Origin: Neckera pumila
Taxonomy: Eukaryota > Streptophyta > Bryopsida > Hypnales > Neckeraceae
Reading direction: 5' to 3'
Length of the DNA stretch: 64,000 nt
Assembly (NCBI GenBank): GCA_963969595.1
Contig: OZ018409.1
Coordinates: 26,425,282-26,489,281 of the forward strand
Shown piece after piece: positions 46,164 through 57,652 of the stretch; positions within the stretch are counted from its first letter, which is position 1, and the number at the start of each line of letters is the position of its first letter. Both the position numbers and the translations under genes were made by a program. The notes beneath the pieces were generated by a model. That model did not search any database, was not told the DNA's origin, and worked only from the letters and a program-made list of their open reading frames with translations.

Positions 46164-47126
46164 CCCCTAAAGGCCCAAGGCATTTTCCGAAACCACTGAA
46201 AACTGCCATTTCTGCTGCAATCACTACCTAAATCAAATTATGTTTTTTAGATCTAACCATAGGATCTTGTACTTCACTTGTCTTAGATCATGTAATAAAA
46301 ATTTCATGAAGTTTGACCGCACGAATTGGAAAATATTAGCATTGGAAATTGGAAAAAGAATTTTTTTTGAATTGTGGCCTGCAATTTCAATTGACTTTGA
46401 CGGCCATTTGTGGATTCTTTTTGCACTACACACCATAAAGTTAAAATTTTTTATGGTGAAAATTTGAGTTGAGAATCGGGAAAAAAATATTAGAATGTCA
46501 AAACTTGATTTTCACATATAAAAAAATTGTTAAGTAGAAGTAGGTCCAAAATTGAACAAAACAAGAAATTGTTAATAGCTCCTAGGTGGAATTAAAACAC
46601 CATAAAACGGTGGGATTGTTCTTGCAAACGAATTTAATGTTGTCAAATAATATTTGAAAAAATTTGAAAATTACATTCAAAAATGAATTCTATAGTGTGT
46701 TTTTTTAAGATGCTTAGATTGCCCAAATAACAAGATTGTCCATAACTTTCTCATTCTGAGTCCAAATAGAATGAATCAAAGCTTCAAATGTAGACAAAAA
46801 CATGATCTTTGAGAATAAAATATTAAAAAAAAATTGTAAACTTTATCCAATAAAAATGTAGGGTTGGAAGTAGATTGGGGAACTCAATTCAAACTTTTAG
46901 TAAAAAATTCAATTTTTTAAAGTTTTTTTTTTTTGCCCAGTGAACTACTTTGGGTAGCATTACTTTTTCTCCTAGGCACCAATTGAAAAAAAATTATATT
47001 TTTAGAAAGCTAATGTGATTTACTATCTTCAAAAAAGTTTCAAAAAATTAGATCAAAATTTCAGGTCGCACGAGCTTGCCCAAAATCCCAAGTGTCCCCA
47101 GAGGGCACTTTGGGCCTCTTTAGGGG
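46164..47126. mobile_element. Non-autonomous piggyBac-like element B, copy 2, flanked by CTAG
   Basis: The ends CCCCTAAAGGCCCAAGG and TTGGGCCTCTTTAGGGG are inverted repeats with a 2-bp indel. The 4 bp outside both ends are CTAG (46160-46163 and 47127-47130) rather than TTAA. The body matches 40662-41580. It is absent from the paralogous position near 1165-1175, so it entered after the duplication. Confidence 0.8.
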
Positions 47127-47170
47127 CTAGACTGTACTGGAATAATCTTATTGCTAACAAGAAGTACACA

Positions 47171-47324
47171 AGGAGAACGGGAGGGCGTTACCCGGTGGAA
47201 ATTTGGGGGTGTGACTTGACCCCCCCCCCAAATTTCCCAAATTTTCTTAAGATAGAAAGTTTTTTGGGGGGGTCAAGTCACCCCCCCCCAAATTTCCACC
47301 GGAGGTAACGCCCTCCCGTTCTCC
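47171..47324. repeat. Foldback hairpin with C/G-rich stem
   Basis: Arms GGAGAACGGGAGGGCGTTAC (47171 on) and its complement ending at 47324 (GTAACGCCCTCCCGTTCTCC) enclose further complementary sequence (GGTGGAAATTTGGGGG; TGACTTGACCCCCCC) around a loop of about 35 nt. The stem is about 60 bp and nearly perfect. It may be a foldback MITE; no target duplication is clear. Confidence 0.8.
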
Positions 47325-47329
47325 CTGTG

Positions 47330-48480
47330 GTAGAGAATCCGGATACATGTCGACGTGTGTGATCTGCATATATTTTGATCATAGTGCATCAATCTTCTAG
47401 ATAGATAGAGCCCAATAGATCTACAATACGTATATTTGCTCTCGTTTTCTCAGAAAGTCGAGAGCGGAATGCCTACAAGGGAGCGGAACACCTGAACCTA
47501 GTTCTACCTTTCATAGCCCATATCTACATCATTCATGCATTGATACGTGTATTATAACTTAACTACGGTTCACGATTTAGCGTACCTACAGAATAGATTG
47601 TAAAGATATAGGCATCACTGCATATAGACCTAATTGGAAATGCAAGGAGTGTATTGTATAGTACAATGTTACACATGTAAGTCAGGCAAACAAACATATT
47701 TGCGTTTTCGAGTTTTCGATCAGATCGAGTCCGTAAACTAAAGACGTCCTGATGATCACCTGTTTCCGATAGAGTTTCGCCCAGAGTTTCGCAGGGAGAT
47801 GGCAAGCTGCGGGCCTCTATGATCGGTCACTCCAGGATCTGCTCCAAATGGAGCAATAGTCAAAAGCTATGCACGCAGCTCGCTCACCCAAACTGCTTGA
47901 CAAGTCTTCGTACGCAGTGCCCGCACCTCCTCAAGCTAAGGTTGCGACAGCAATCGCCATTCAGGGCCCCAAAGCGACAATCAAACCCAAGATTGCAGTG
48001 AGCTGTGTGACCCTGACGACCGATGCCCCGTTTATACTAGCTTCCGCCAGATGCAATACTCGAGCTGCACAATCCCGCGTCGTAATTCACCCCATTCCCC
48101 CAAAGCACTCCTGTCAGCACTTGCAACTTGACTTCCGATATATTTAATTAAATGGATAGATTCTCCCACTTCGATCCAAGTGGTGTCACGACACGGGTGT
48201 AAACAAAGCCTTGGATATCGTACTCTCGCCGCATGCTGTATTAAAATTCCCACAGCTGATTGAACAACTGCCCCATGTGCATTTTGAAAGTCAAAACCTG
48301 GGATTTCACATATATTTCTTGTTTAGAAATTAATGTTTTTCAGCTCAACTAAGAAAATATGGCTCCTGTGTGTCTGCGGTCTCTAGCCTAGTGCTAGTCC
48401 TTGCATCCAGCACGTGAGGGAACTGTTCGATCAGCTGTGGCAATTTTAACCCTTGAAGGACATTTCATGTCTGGGGGCTC
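47330..48480. other. Sequence specific to the right arm
   Basis: I found no counterpart in the left arm and no gene. It separates element B copy 2 and the hairpin from leader homology, so it may be another insertion or a deletion in the left arm. Confidence 0.4.
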
Positions 48481-49362
48481 GGTCAAACTTCATTAGATTT
48501 CTAACCAGCGTGTTACGCGATGACAAATGCTGAACCAATTGAACCTTGTCAATTTAAGGGCGTTTGAACGACTCAAATCAACTATATTTACTACACATGA
48601 AGCCTCAACACAGTTGATAGTCAAGTGCAAGTACTCTGTCGCAAGCTAAGTTACCAGCTATCACCAAGCCCGGGAACCACTGAGCAAGAAAAAGTAATTT
48701 GTGGCCAAAATTGTGCTTAAATTTTTCCAGATCGGGATCCTGCATTCATCATGCAAAATAACCAGACAAGAGAAACGCAGAGCTCTTTAGAAAATTCACC
48801 TCCAACACTTCAGGAGACGGACTGCGGCTATGGCGGCACTGTGCGGCACAGTTCTCCTTGCCAACACCTTGTTAATAGAAGAAGCTCACCCAAAACCTTC
48901 AGCAACTGTTGCGTCGACAGCAGATATATATGCATGCGCAAGGCTTTACTCGAGAGTACCAAAGAAAGGACTGAACCCCCAGACTTGAAGGTTAGTAGGC
49001 TTTGCAATGACAACGGCACACTAGCACAGCTTTCCTTCTCATTGCCAAGAAAGTAACTTAATCCAAAATATGTAAACCTCCTGCAACTGTCTCACCTACA
49101 GCAGAGCGTACTAACACAGTTTTCCGTGCCTTGCCAAGACAGTAAATCAAAATCTCCTGCAACTGTCGCAAAAAGCTTCACTCACGAGTACCGTAGAAAG
49201 CACTCCAGCATTGGTAACTTATAACGAAACTTGGATGATCTGCGATGCGCGCTGACGGACTCCGGCTGTTGCTGCTTGCGCGCCTGGACTCCTCTTGTCC
49301 ACCAGGGTTGAGGAAAGAGCTTCTGTAGCGTTTCGGGCTTGTTACATTTAATACATGCTACG

Positions 49363-51445
49363 GTACTAAAGTCTAGGATGTCATGATTTTTGTTGGCTGT
49401 GGTTGGTGCCGATTGCATTTTTCAGGTGAATTATCTTAATAAAATCGGTTCCTCAAGTGGATTTTGTAGTGATGGAAATGAGATTCGCTTTTACAGTAGG
49501 TCTAGTCTCCTAACAACAGTCATCTAAGGCTGCCTTCAGATGTTTGACTGATCGCCAGAACCGGGAACTTGAGCCTCATTTGTCTGCACACGGCAACTTG
49601 TGACGACTGTCATTCCCTCTTTTGGTAAAGAAATCGGTAGGACTGCCGGTAAATCGTGCATGCCCGACACAAATCATTGGCACAGCAGTTGGTAAACTTT
49701 TAAAAAGTAAAACAATCTAATAGTAAACGTTTATTTGTGGGAAAACAATCAAAACATGGATGTCCTTTAGAGCTTGCAGTTTAAAATTTTATTTATTTTG
49801 TTACTTTTCTTTTTCTTGATATCATTGGGCCACTGAAGAGGTAGCGTTTAATTTTGGTTTTCATGGTGGTGGCAGAACCGATGCACCTTGAAATGCAAGA
49901 CTAAGGTAGATGACCCATTTCCGATTACTTAAGCAATATGTGTTGTATGGATATGGCGAGAAAAAAAAAATCCCCGACGTTTAGAGATATAATAGATTTT
50001 CGAACGTGGATTTCATATTTTGTACGTTTCCTTTCTCAAAAACAAAATTACTATGAATTTTTTTCGTGAAGATTCCGTTCAATCTATTCTTGTTATATAG
50101 GTCTCCCTATTTCCAACCATAGGCTGGTTACAAATGCGACATGCTTCAATGTAAGTGATAATTGTGGCTTTCAATGTACATCTTTACGACAAGATTCACC
50201 GAATCATGTTTTCAAGCTGTACGCTGCTTCATAATTATAAATTTTTAGTTTGGTTCCATTGACCCATTTGTTCATCAAAAGAGTCCTAATTTGCAAGAAC
50301 TTTGATTTGTCGACCATATTGATGTAGTAATCTGATTTCTTCGTCAATGCGATTTGTTGATGACAGACCAACATGGGAGACGCTGCAGCCACAACAGTGA
50401 TGTCGAATATAAATAGAACTTTAGAAATTCCTCGCATCATATTTGTACTTAGCTGGTTTATATTCATGTTACATTCACAAGTCCCCAGCAAATCACTCAT
50501 ATAAACCAAAATCATCATTACCCTTCAAGAACGTTGGCAGACTCAACTGGTTACTATGGTTACAAAACACACTCACGCTGAAGTCCGTGGAAGAAATAAT
50601 TTCATGCTCGACTTTAGTTCCAGGTTTGCCTGCCTTTCTGCTGTGCAGAACCATATAGAACCTTTGATTTATGGCCAGCTGCTGGGCCCGAGACTGATCG
50701 AACTAGAATGAGGTAGTCATGGAGACGGTTTTGCTAGCACTTGAGAAAAACAGTCACCTAGTTCGCTTACATAGTCTACTTCTCTCAGTCCACCTGGAGA
50801 AATAATTGTTATCAGACCAGTTTCAGTCCACAACATTTTTAACGAAATATCCTGGTGTAGTTGCATTCAGTACTAAAGAATTTGGTTGAAGTAAGTACTG
50901 GTTTTAGTACAGTTGTATCGGGTCCTCACAGTTGAAGGACAATCAAATATTCTGTGGCACGACAAATCCTGGAAGTGACTTACAGTGCTGAGATTAACAC
51001 AGGTCGCATTGTGATCAAGCACATGCTTAGTTCTGACACCTTTTATTTATGAACTTGTTCAACAAAAGGTACTGCAATCGATTGAACTCAAATTGAAAAA
51101 TACTTGAGTGAATCTTCTCCAATCACTCTATTTTCCAATCACTCTACAAAGGTAAGCAGAAGCAATCTCGACACCTGGATAGGATGTTCCGTGATTCAAT
51201 CGATACACACCAGTGACAATGAACAACCTTGACTCCTTGAGTTCGCGTTCATAAGGGATAACATTCCTACGCTGGGGTTAGCTCTAGATTCTAGAACACG
51301 ACACACAGAGCTAGTATGGCATTGAATACTTATAGACTTCAAACTGGTGCTAAAGTACTCATGAAACAGAGCGGAATTGAATGAGCAATGTGCAGAACAA
51401 CCCTTTCAGTGGATAATCTCTGGCATATCCAAACTTCATGAGTGA
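49363..51445. other. Intergenic DNA between right arm and thioredoxin-like gene
   Basis: No gene or clear repeat is seen. The part nearest 51445 should contain the 3' untranslated region of the thioredoxin-like gene. Confidence 0.45.
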
Positions 51446-53347
51446 CTACAGGTCTTGCGCTTGAAACGCTGTCTTATGTCGCTTGAAAAATTCACGGAAT
51501 CCATATGCACTCATGTCGTAATTGTACTGTGAAGAGAAAATCAACAGAAAACGACTTGTCATTGCCAGCATATACTAGTTTACATACAACAAATTGACTG
51601 CTGTTAAATGTAGGGAAAAGCACGAAATTTACTTTACGTAACGATCAATGAGAAAATTGTTAGGCTGCTAAGGTTTTTTCAACTGAACTCAAAATTCAAC
51701 TAAACTCTCAAGTGACCACAGTGGCCACTTCTATATCTATGCGAGTTGAAAAAAATCATCTAGGAAGCTTCAGAAACGTAATAACTGTACCAGAAGAAAA
51801 AAATCATGCGCTACATTCTCGTACAAGAGATACATTTTTTGAAAGTTACAATAATCGACAACTAGATCGAAAGTGGACTTCCTAGGGATATAATAGATGA
51901 ATTGTGTTTGCCTTGAAGTCAAAATGCATGTCGGGACGTTGAAAAGTTAAGAAAAACTAACCGGAGTAACATTGACACTGTAACGTGATATAGAACGGTC
52001 CTTTACACCCTCCTGAGTTTGAGACTGCAAAAGAAAACTCTTCAGAATTGAATTGTCACAAATGAACAATAAATATCACGTGTATTCCAACTCACTAAAT
52101 CTCTAAATCAAGAGCCCTCGTTGTAACAGAAAATGTGACAATTGAAGATGAAGATTTGTAGCCACGAAGTGCAAGAGACGGTAGCCAAACCGGTTGAGGG
52201 CTGTGAAAGATCTCAACAAATGGATAGTCCTTTCGTTGTCTTGCAATACAAAACCCTGGATACTTCGGGCATTCCACCTGCAAGAGAACAACAATACGAA
52301 CCCCTTCAGGACCAAGAGTTTGTGGTTTTAAGATGACCAAATTCACTCATAATATTGTGAAAAGTATAACTCAGATGGGGTCAAATTCTATATCACCAGA
52401 ATAATTGAGGAACATAGCACGCGTTTGTCCCAAACTAACTAAATTAGGACAAATGGAAGGCTCCCCATGGCCTACTCAAAAGTGCTGCAGAACACAGGGA
52501 GCTCAATTCGGCCTTCTTGGTCCAGTAGAGGTTTATCCAAACCATTTTCGTGAAAGCGTTGGTGCAAATGAAATCGTGATATCCAGTTGTTGCATAAAGA
52601 AACAAACATTGAGCAGTTCAAGCCACACTGTGCGACTGTCTCCACTTACTCGAACAAACTTGATGTGTGGGTAGCATTCAGCTGCAGCATCCTCAAGAAC
52701 ACGATCAAATCTCCGTGTCCATGGACATCTGCACTCACAAACACGAAAGTAGAGAATTTGAAAGCAAGAAATTGAATTGCTTATGTAAAGTTGAACCCTA
52801 AACCCTGGATCCTGAAGGGATAGAGAAAACAAGGAGGAAAGCTCAAAATTGAAAAGAACTGAATAACAAATTGCCTGTTGACGATCGCAAAATAGAGACT
52901 GTCGTATATTTGGGCCAAAGGAAATGCATCTCACAATCATCCGATATAAATAGCTAACAACATAGATAGAGCTAATCAGGGGCAATAGATTGCAAGCGCA
53001 TAGCAAGTACTTGAGTGTGAAGGCAACAGCTACCGGCTCGCCCTGATGCAGAAGCTCAACAAACTGTCGCTCCGATTTGAACTCAAGAACACGAGAAACC
53101 TGTTCTTGGCGCGGATGCCCAGTATGGTACCTGCGATTGCAAACAGGAAAATCCATAAGAGCCTAGAAGAAGATCATCAAAAGCCCCACTACTTACATAA
53201 CAGAATCCAAATTTGACGCAAAACCCTAATTTCCTTAAACTCTAAATCTCTGGCCTGAAACAGAGCAACGAGTTCACCACGAAAATACCTAGAGAACTCT
53301 TTCAGATGGTTGAGCAGAGTGTCAAATTTGGCAGCAGGTTCTTCCAT
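51446..53347 (-). CDS. Thioredoxin-fold protein without CxxC
   Basis: Six exons on the minus strand (53347-53289, 53130-53011, 52728-52650, 52277-52191, 52024-51962, 51526-51446) join in phase to 162 residues, from MEEPAAKFDTLLNHLKEF to AFQAQDL. The core reads FVELLHQGEPVAVAFTLKCP, then AAAECYPHIKFVRVECPKYP, DYPFVEIFHSPQP, RYSVNVTPYNYDMSAYGFRE. This has the beta-alpha-beta order of the thioredoxin fold (an ..VAFT.. strand, a ..KFVRV.. strand, a ..PFVEIF.. strand) but no CxxC redox pair, so it is not a classical disulphide reductase. It resembles an uncharacterised plant thioredoxin-superfamily protein. No transit peptide is apparent. It is head to head with the aldo/keto reductase. Confidence 0.85.
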
Positions 53348-53680
53348 CGTCCCTCAACGAATGCACGAGAATTCACAATCCTTGGTCTAGACCTCCAGGG
53401 AGCCTTAATTCCCGGTCTCTGAGAAATCAACACTAGCAAAATTCCTGCGCAAATCGAGGAAGAGAACCTTCGCAATCACAAGTCCAACCTCCTGCAGCGC
53501 TTCCATGAATGAAGTGTTTGAAGGAGTCCAGTGGTCATAAACCCTAATTCATCCATTGTTGCTCTCGTCGCCTCATCCAGGGTTTAAGCGTCGCCACGGA
53601 CTTTTCCTCAGCTGAGAAATTAGGAACACAATAGCACCAGTGTGTGAACTGTTCTTGAGCATGTGGTTTCTCTTGAAGCA
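53348..53680. promoter_or_regulatory. Shared intergenic region, possible bidirectional promoter
   Basis: Only 333 bp separate the divergent ATGs of the thioredoxin-like gene and the aldo/keto reductase, so both 5' leaders and promoters must lie here. No TATA box stands out, which is common in such compact bidirectional regions. Confidence 0.6.
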
Positions 53681-56600
53681 ATGGCGATGCCCTTTACAAC
53701 TTTAGCTTCAGGACCTGAAGTTTCCAAACTCTGTCTTGGTAGGTTGGCGAAGTCACTGTGCGTTTCTTTGGGGTTTGAATGTTGGGGTTCTTAAGGATGC
53801 GGGGCTTGTTTTAACGGTGATATGAGGCGGTCCATTTCAGGAACGATGACGTATGGGGAGCAGAATACTTTTGTAGATGCCTGCCAGCAACTCAGCATGG
53901 CCCGGGAGGGGGGCGTCAACTTCTTTGATGCAGCAGAAATGTAAGTATGTTGGAGAATCTGCAATTTCAGTGGACATGCACTTGTAGTTCTTTGAATTGT
54001 GTATGTCGATAACAGAGGTGGAAAGACTGAGGTTTGGAAATGTGCGTTCACATACATTTTCAAAAGGCTGCTGGATACAAGAGACATAAACTTGATGTGT
54101 TCCCTGAACGTCTACTTCACATTTGTAGTTAGTTGAAATTTATGTCTGTTACCCCTAAAGATCAAAGATTCAGAATTTTAAGATGGAAAATTGATTGATA
54201 ATATTGTTAAAATTGTAGGTCAAATGAGATCAATATTTTGTATCACTGGAGTCAGTGAAGAGCATCACATGATTTGATGAGAAAACAAAGAAAATTTGAT
54301 TTGAGAAAATTGTCATATGACCAACTGAAAACCTTTTAATTTTTTCAGGAGACCTAGCTTGGGCTTGTTGATCCTTCAGGCTTTAGAATAGCCCTCCATT
54401 TCTCATGTTATTTGTCTCTGCAAGTTCTCCGCAATTGACCACAATTTCCAGGTATCCAGTTCCTCAAAGGGCAGAGACGCAAGGAAGGACTGAGGAGTAT
54501 ATAGGGCGATGGCTCAGGCAGGCTCAAGTGCCACGAGACCGCGTGGTGGTGGCAACGAAGGTGAGCGACAGTTCGTTTGTAATGTGCTGTTTCATTGCGA
54601 ATTGTATAGTTTTCGCAGAAAAGGAAGGGGATTAAGATTTTCAATTTTAACAGGCCACTGGACCATCCGGGCAAATGACTTGGATACGCGGAGGGCCCTC
54701 GTCTCTTGATGCGCGCAACATTAGAGCAGCCATTGATGGCAGGTACGAATTTAATGGACCACTAGAGAATCCATTTTTTGCTTGTAAATTCTTATCCAGG
54801 CGTCTAGACTCCAGAGAGAACTTCTTGATTAGATTTCAAGTAATCGCATTCTTTGCTTTAATTCGTATTTGGGCCCCACGGTTTTTGAGGAGACATTCTT
54901 TTGTCCAATTTTATCTACTTTTCGATCAACTCTTGCAATGTTCTTCATTGATTCTGGTGGTATAAAATTTGGCTCATCTGAATTGTATTTTTCATGACAT
55001 GTTTAATCAAATTGGTCATTTTGAAACCAGGAATCCTTGTTCTTTTAGTTATCAATTGTAGAAATCTTTCAATCCTAACAGATTCATTCTGTCTACAATC
55101 AAGTAAACAGCTTACTTGTTTTCTTTGTTCTGAATCACAGTTTGAAGAGGTTGGGTACTGACTACATCGATCTGTACCAGCTACATTGGCCAGACAGGTG
55201 ACGTGAGATGATCCTCATTGTGTTGCTTATATTGCTGGCCATCTTCTCAAAAATCAACTGGATTAACTTTCAAGGGGTTTTCTTTTTGGTGCAGGTATGT
55301 GCCAATGTTTGGTGATACAGATTATGACTGCGCGTGTAGCTACTTGGCAGTCTCTATTGAAGAGCAATTGCAGGCTCTTAGTGTTGCTGTCAAAGAAGGC
55401 AAGGTTATTTTTTCACCCTTTTTCGGGAATGTTCAGTGCATTTTCATCGCTCCTGTAATCTGGTGTTATCAACCTCGTACCTTAGTGCACTTCGAGTCGA
55501 TATGCCACATGCTCGAAGTACAGTCAAGAACCAGAAGTATGAAGGATGTATTGTGGTGCAGATTAGGAATGTTGGCGTGAGTAACGAAACGGCGTTTGGG
55601 TTGATGGAATTCTGTCGTCTGGCTGAACAAAATAGCTCACTTCCTCGCGTATGCACCATTCAGGTGAAATCTTCTTCATGCTGATTTTTGTAACTTATCT
55701 ATCTGAATACCTTCTGGTGTAATTTCGAAATGCTGCCAAAGTTTTCTTGCTCGGCTGAAGACAGTCGCACTTACGGTAGAGGATACTCTTTGCTTCTTTT
55801 CAAGCATTCTAACATGAATTTTGTAAAAGTGTGATCTTAATAGAGCTATGGAGTGATGTTTGGGTGCGAGAGCCAAGTCTGTTGAGGTCAAAATTTTATT
55901 GTATATTTTAAATAACCTTGCCTGTACTTCGAGGTCAAAATTTTATTGTATAAATTTCTTAATTTTATAGACCACTATTAGTGACAGTAGACAACCCAAT
56001 CTCCATTGACAGATCAGTGTTCATTGACATGTAAGCAAGTCGTGCTTACACCACTTGCTAATATGTCCAACCAACCGTATGAACAGATGAGTTAAAGGTG
56101 TCAGTATTGGGGACGGGATCAGGTCCCTAACGGTTCTAGTATCATCTACCTTACCGGGTACAGCCCTGCTGTGGATGTTGTAACAGAATGCATACAATCT
56201 ATTGTGTCGTACCTTCGACATGACCCTTGCTGAATGCTGCCATTATCAGAGGTCTTTTCCTGCACGTCGCTGTTTGATTTGTTGTTGGCTATCCTACTTC
56301 CCCTGCCAGGTTGTTGTTTCTGATGGATTCTCTGTGTTAGTAAATAGGATAATACTATCGATTTCAGGGAATGCGAGAAACCTGTCATGTCTTAAATAGT
56401 AGTGTCTGGATTGTGGATCCAGGGTAGGTTTACTTGCGTATAGTCCACTCGCTATGGGGCTGCTTACTGGAAAATACTTGTCTTGTAACGGTGAATCCTC
56501 TCTATATCGACTCAATAAATACCGAGGTATTTTTTCAGAATGATCTGCTTTTTCAGGACATGTTCATCTAGGATAGGATTCAAAGAGGTTCACATACTTC

Positions 56601-57652
56601 GTGATTACTCAAGCAGGCTTATGTGAACCTCTTTATAGAATTCATTTGTCATCTGTGCGAGCATGTCTCTGAAATAAAGCTCACTTTGTTTAATGAGAAG
56701 TCTTGTCATGCCACTGTGCATCCTTTAGTTTTAACTTTGCAAAGTGCGAACTATCAACGTAGGTGGTTAAATTCCTCTCGTGTTCATTTAAGACCTCCAT
56801 GAAGTCTACCTCTGAAATGATTAAGCGTATTGTTTATTCTCTTTTATTTTCTCTTACTTAGATTAAAAGTGTTTTGCTTTTCAATTTGTTTGCCAGGACG
56901 CTATGCAGAAGCTGAGTGCCGGTATAGCATGGCAAAGCCAAATGTCCTGCCTGCCATCCGGGTGATATTTTGATATGCTACTTTCTTTCAGTTTTCCTTT
57001 TTTAGGAGTGACACTTGGTCCATTTTAGATGTTTTCTCTTAATCAGTTCATTGCAACCTGAAATGAGTAGTCTTAATTTTGTTTTTTTGTTTTTGTTATC
57101 TGTTGATTTGGAGTGGAAAGCATCACTGGTGTGCTTGGGGACACCTTTGGATCCTTAAATGCTTATCTCCACTTTGTTGGTATTGTTCAGGTTTTGTAGG
57201 ACATGTCCGAGTTTTCCTATAACGTTGTCACTTTCTAATATTACTGCTTTATTTTTCTCAGGCCTATGTGGAGATTGCACAACGTCACAATGTGAGCCCT
57301 GTTGCTTTAGCTATTGGTAAGCTTAAACTAACAGCTTAGTTTGACATGAGCTGGTTCTTCGAAGTATCGCCTTCTATGTGATGTTTAGGGCTTTACCAAT
57401 CAGTTGCGGTTGCTTCAGGGTTCTGCAGGGTTTCAGTAGATGAATGAATTGTTCGTCTGAAAATATCATTTTCACTGCTGTTGGGATGCAGGTTTTGTGC
57501 TGAAGCGTCCACTGGTGATAAGTGTAGTGATAGGTGCCACAAAATTGTGGCAGTTGCGCGAAGTCCTTGATGCAGCCCATGTGGATCTGAGTGAAGAGGT
57601 CTTGTCAGAAATAGATGCTGTTCATGAAAGATACCCAAATCCAACACCCTGA
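53681..57652 (+). CDS. Aldo/keto reductase (Tas-like, NADP-linked)
   Basis: Twelve exons join in phase to 357 residues: 53681-53738, 53841-53940, 54452-54560, 54654-54742, 55141-55197, 55295-55403, 55562-55663, 56187-56251, 56423-56526, 56897-56961, 57262-57316 and 57492-57652. The AKR tetrad is present: Asp and Tyr in NFFDAAEMYPV, Lys in VVVATK, His in YQLHWPDR. Family landmarks are LGTMTYGEQNTF, SGQMTWIRGG, VGVSNETAFG, LLAYSPLAMGLLTGKYL and the cofactor-binding end VIGATKLWQLREVLDAA. The closest known type is the plant Tas-like oxidoreductase of the At1g04420 kind, which usually has a plastid transit peptide. Here only 19 residues precede LGTM, so the product may be cytosolic or an upstream exon is missed. 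It reduces carbonyls with NADPH; substrate unknown. Confidence 0.93.

Larger units (their letters stand above)
42700..49362 (-). repeat. Right arm of large inverted duplication
   Basis: Reverse-complement counterpart of 135-4995, holding lectin-kinase copy 2. Homology covers the 3' flank (42700-43110), the whole gene, and the leader to about 49362. Insertions specific to this arm are element B copy 2, a hairpin, and about 1.1 kb of unmatched sequence at 47330-48480. Confidence 0.8.

Noticed and set aside
50204..50518. Minus-strand ORF of 104 codons
   Set aside because: It begins without a supported start, has no domain, lies in AT-rich DNA downstream of the thioredoxin-like gene and shows no splice context.
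54149..54165. TTACCCCTAAAG in an intron of the aldo/keto reductase as a piggyBac-like end
   Set aside because: No matching right end with TTAA or a variant was found in the intron, and the internal sequence does not match elements A or B.
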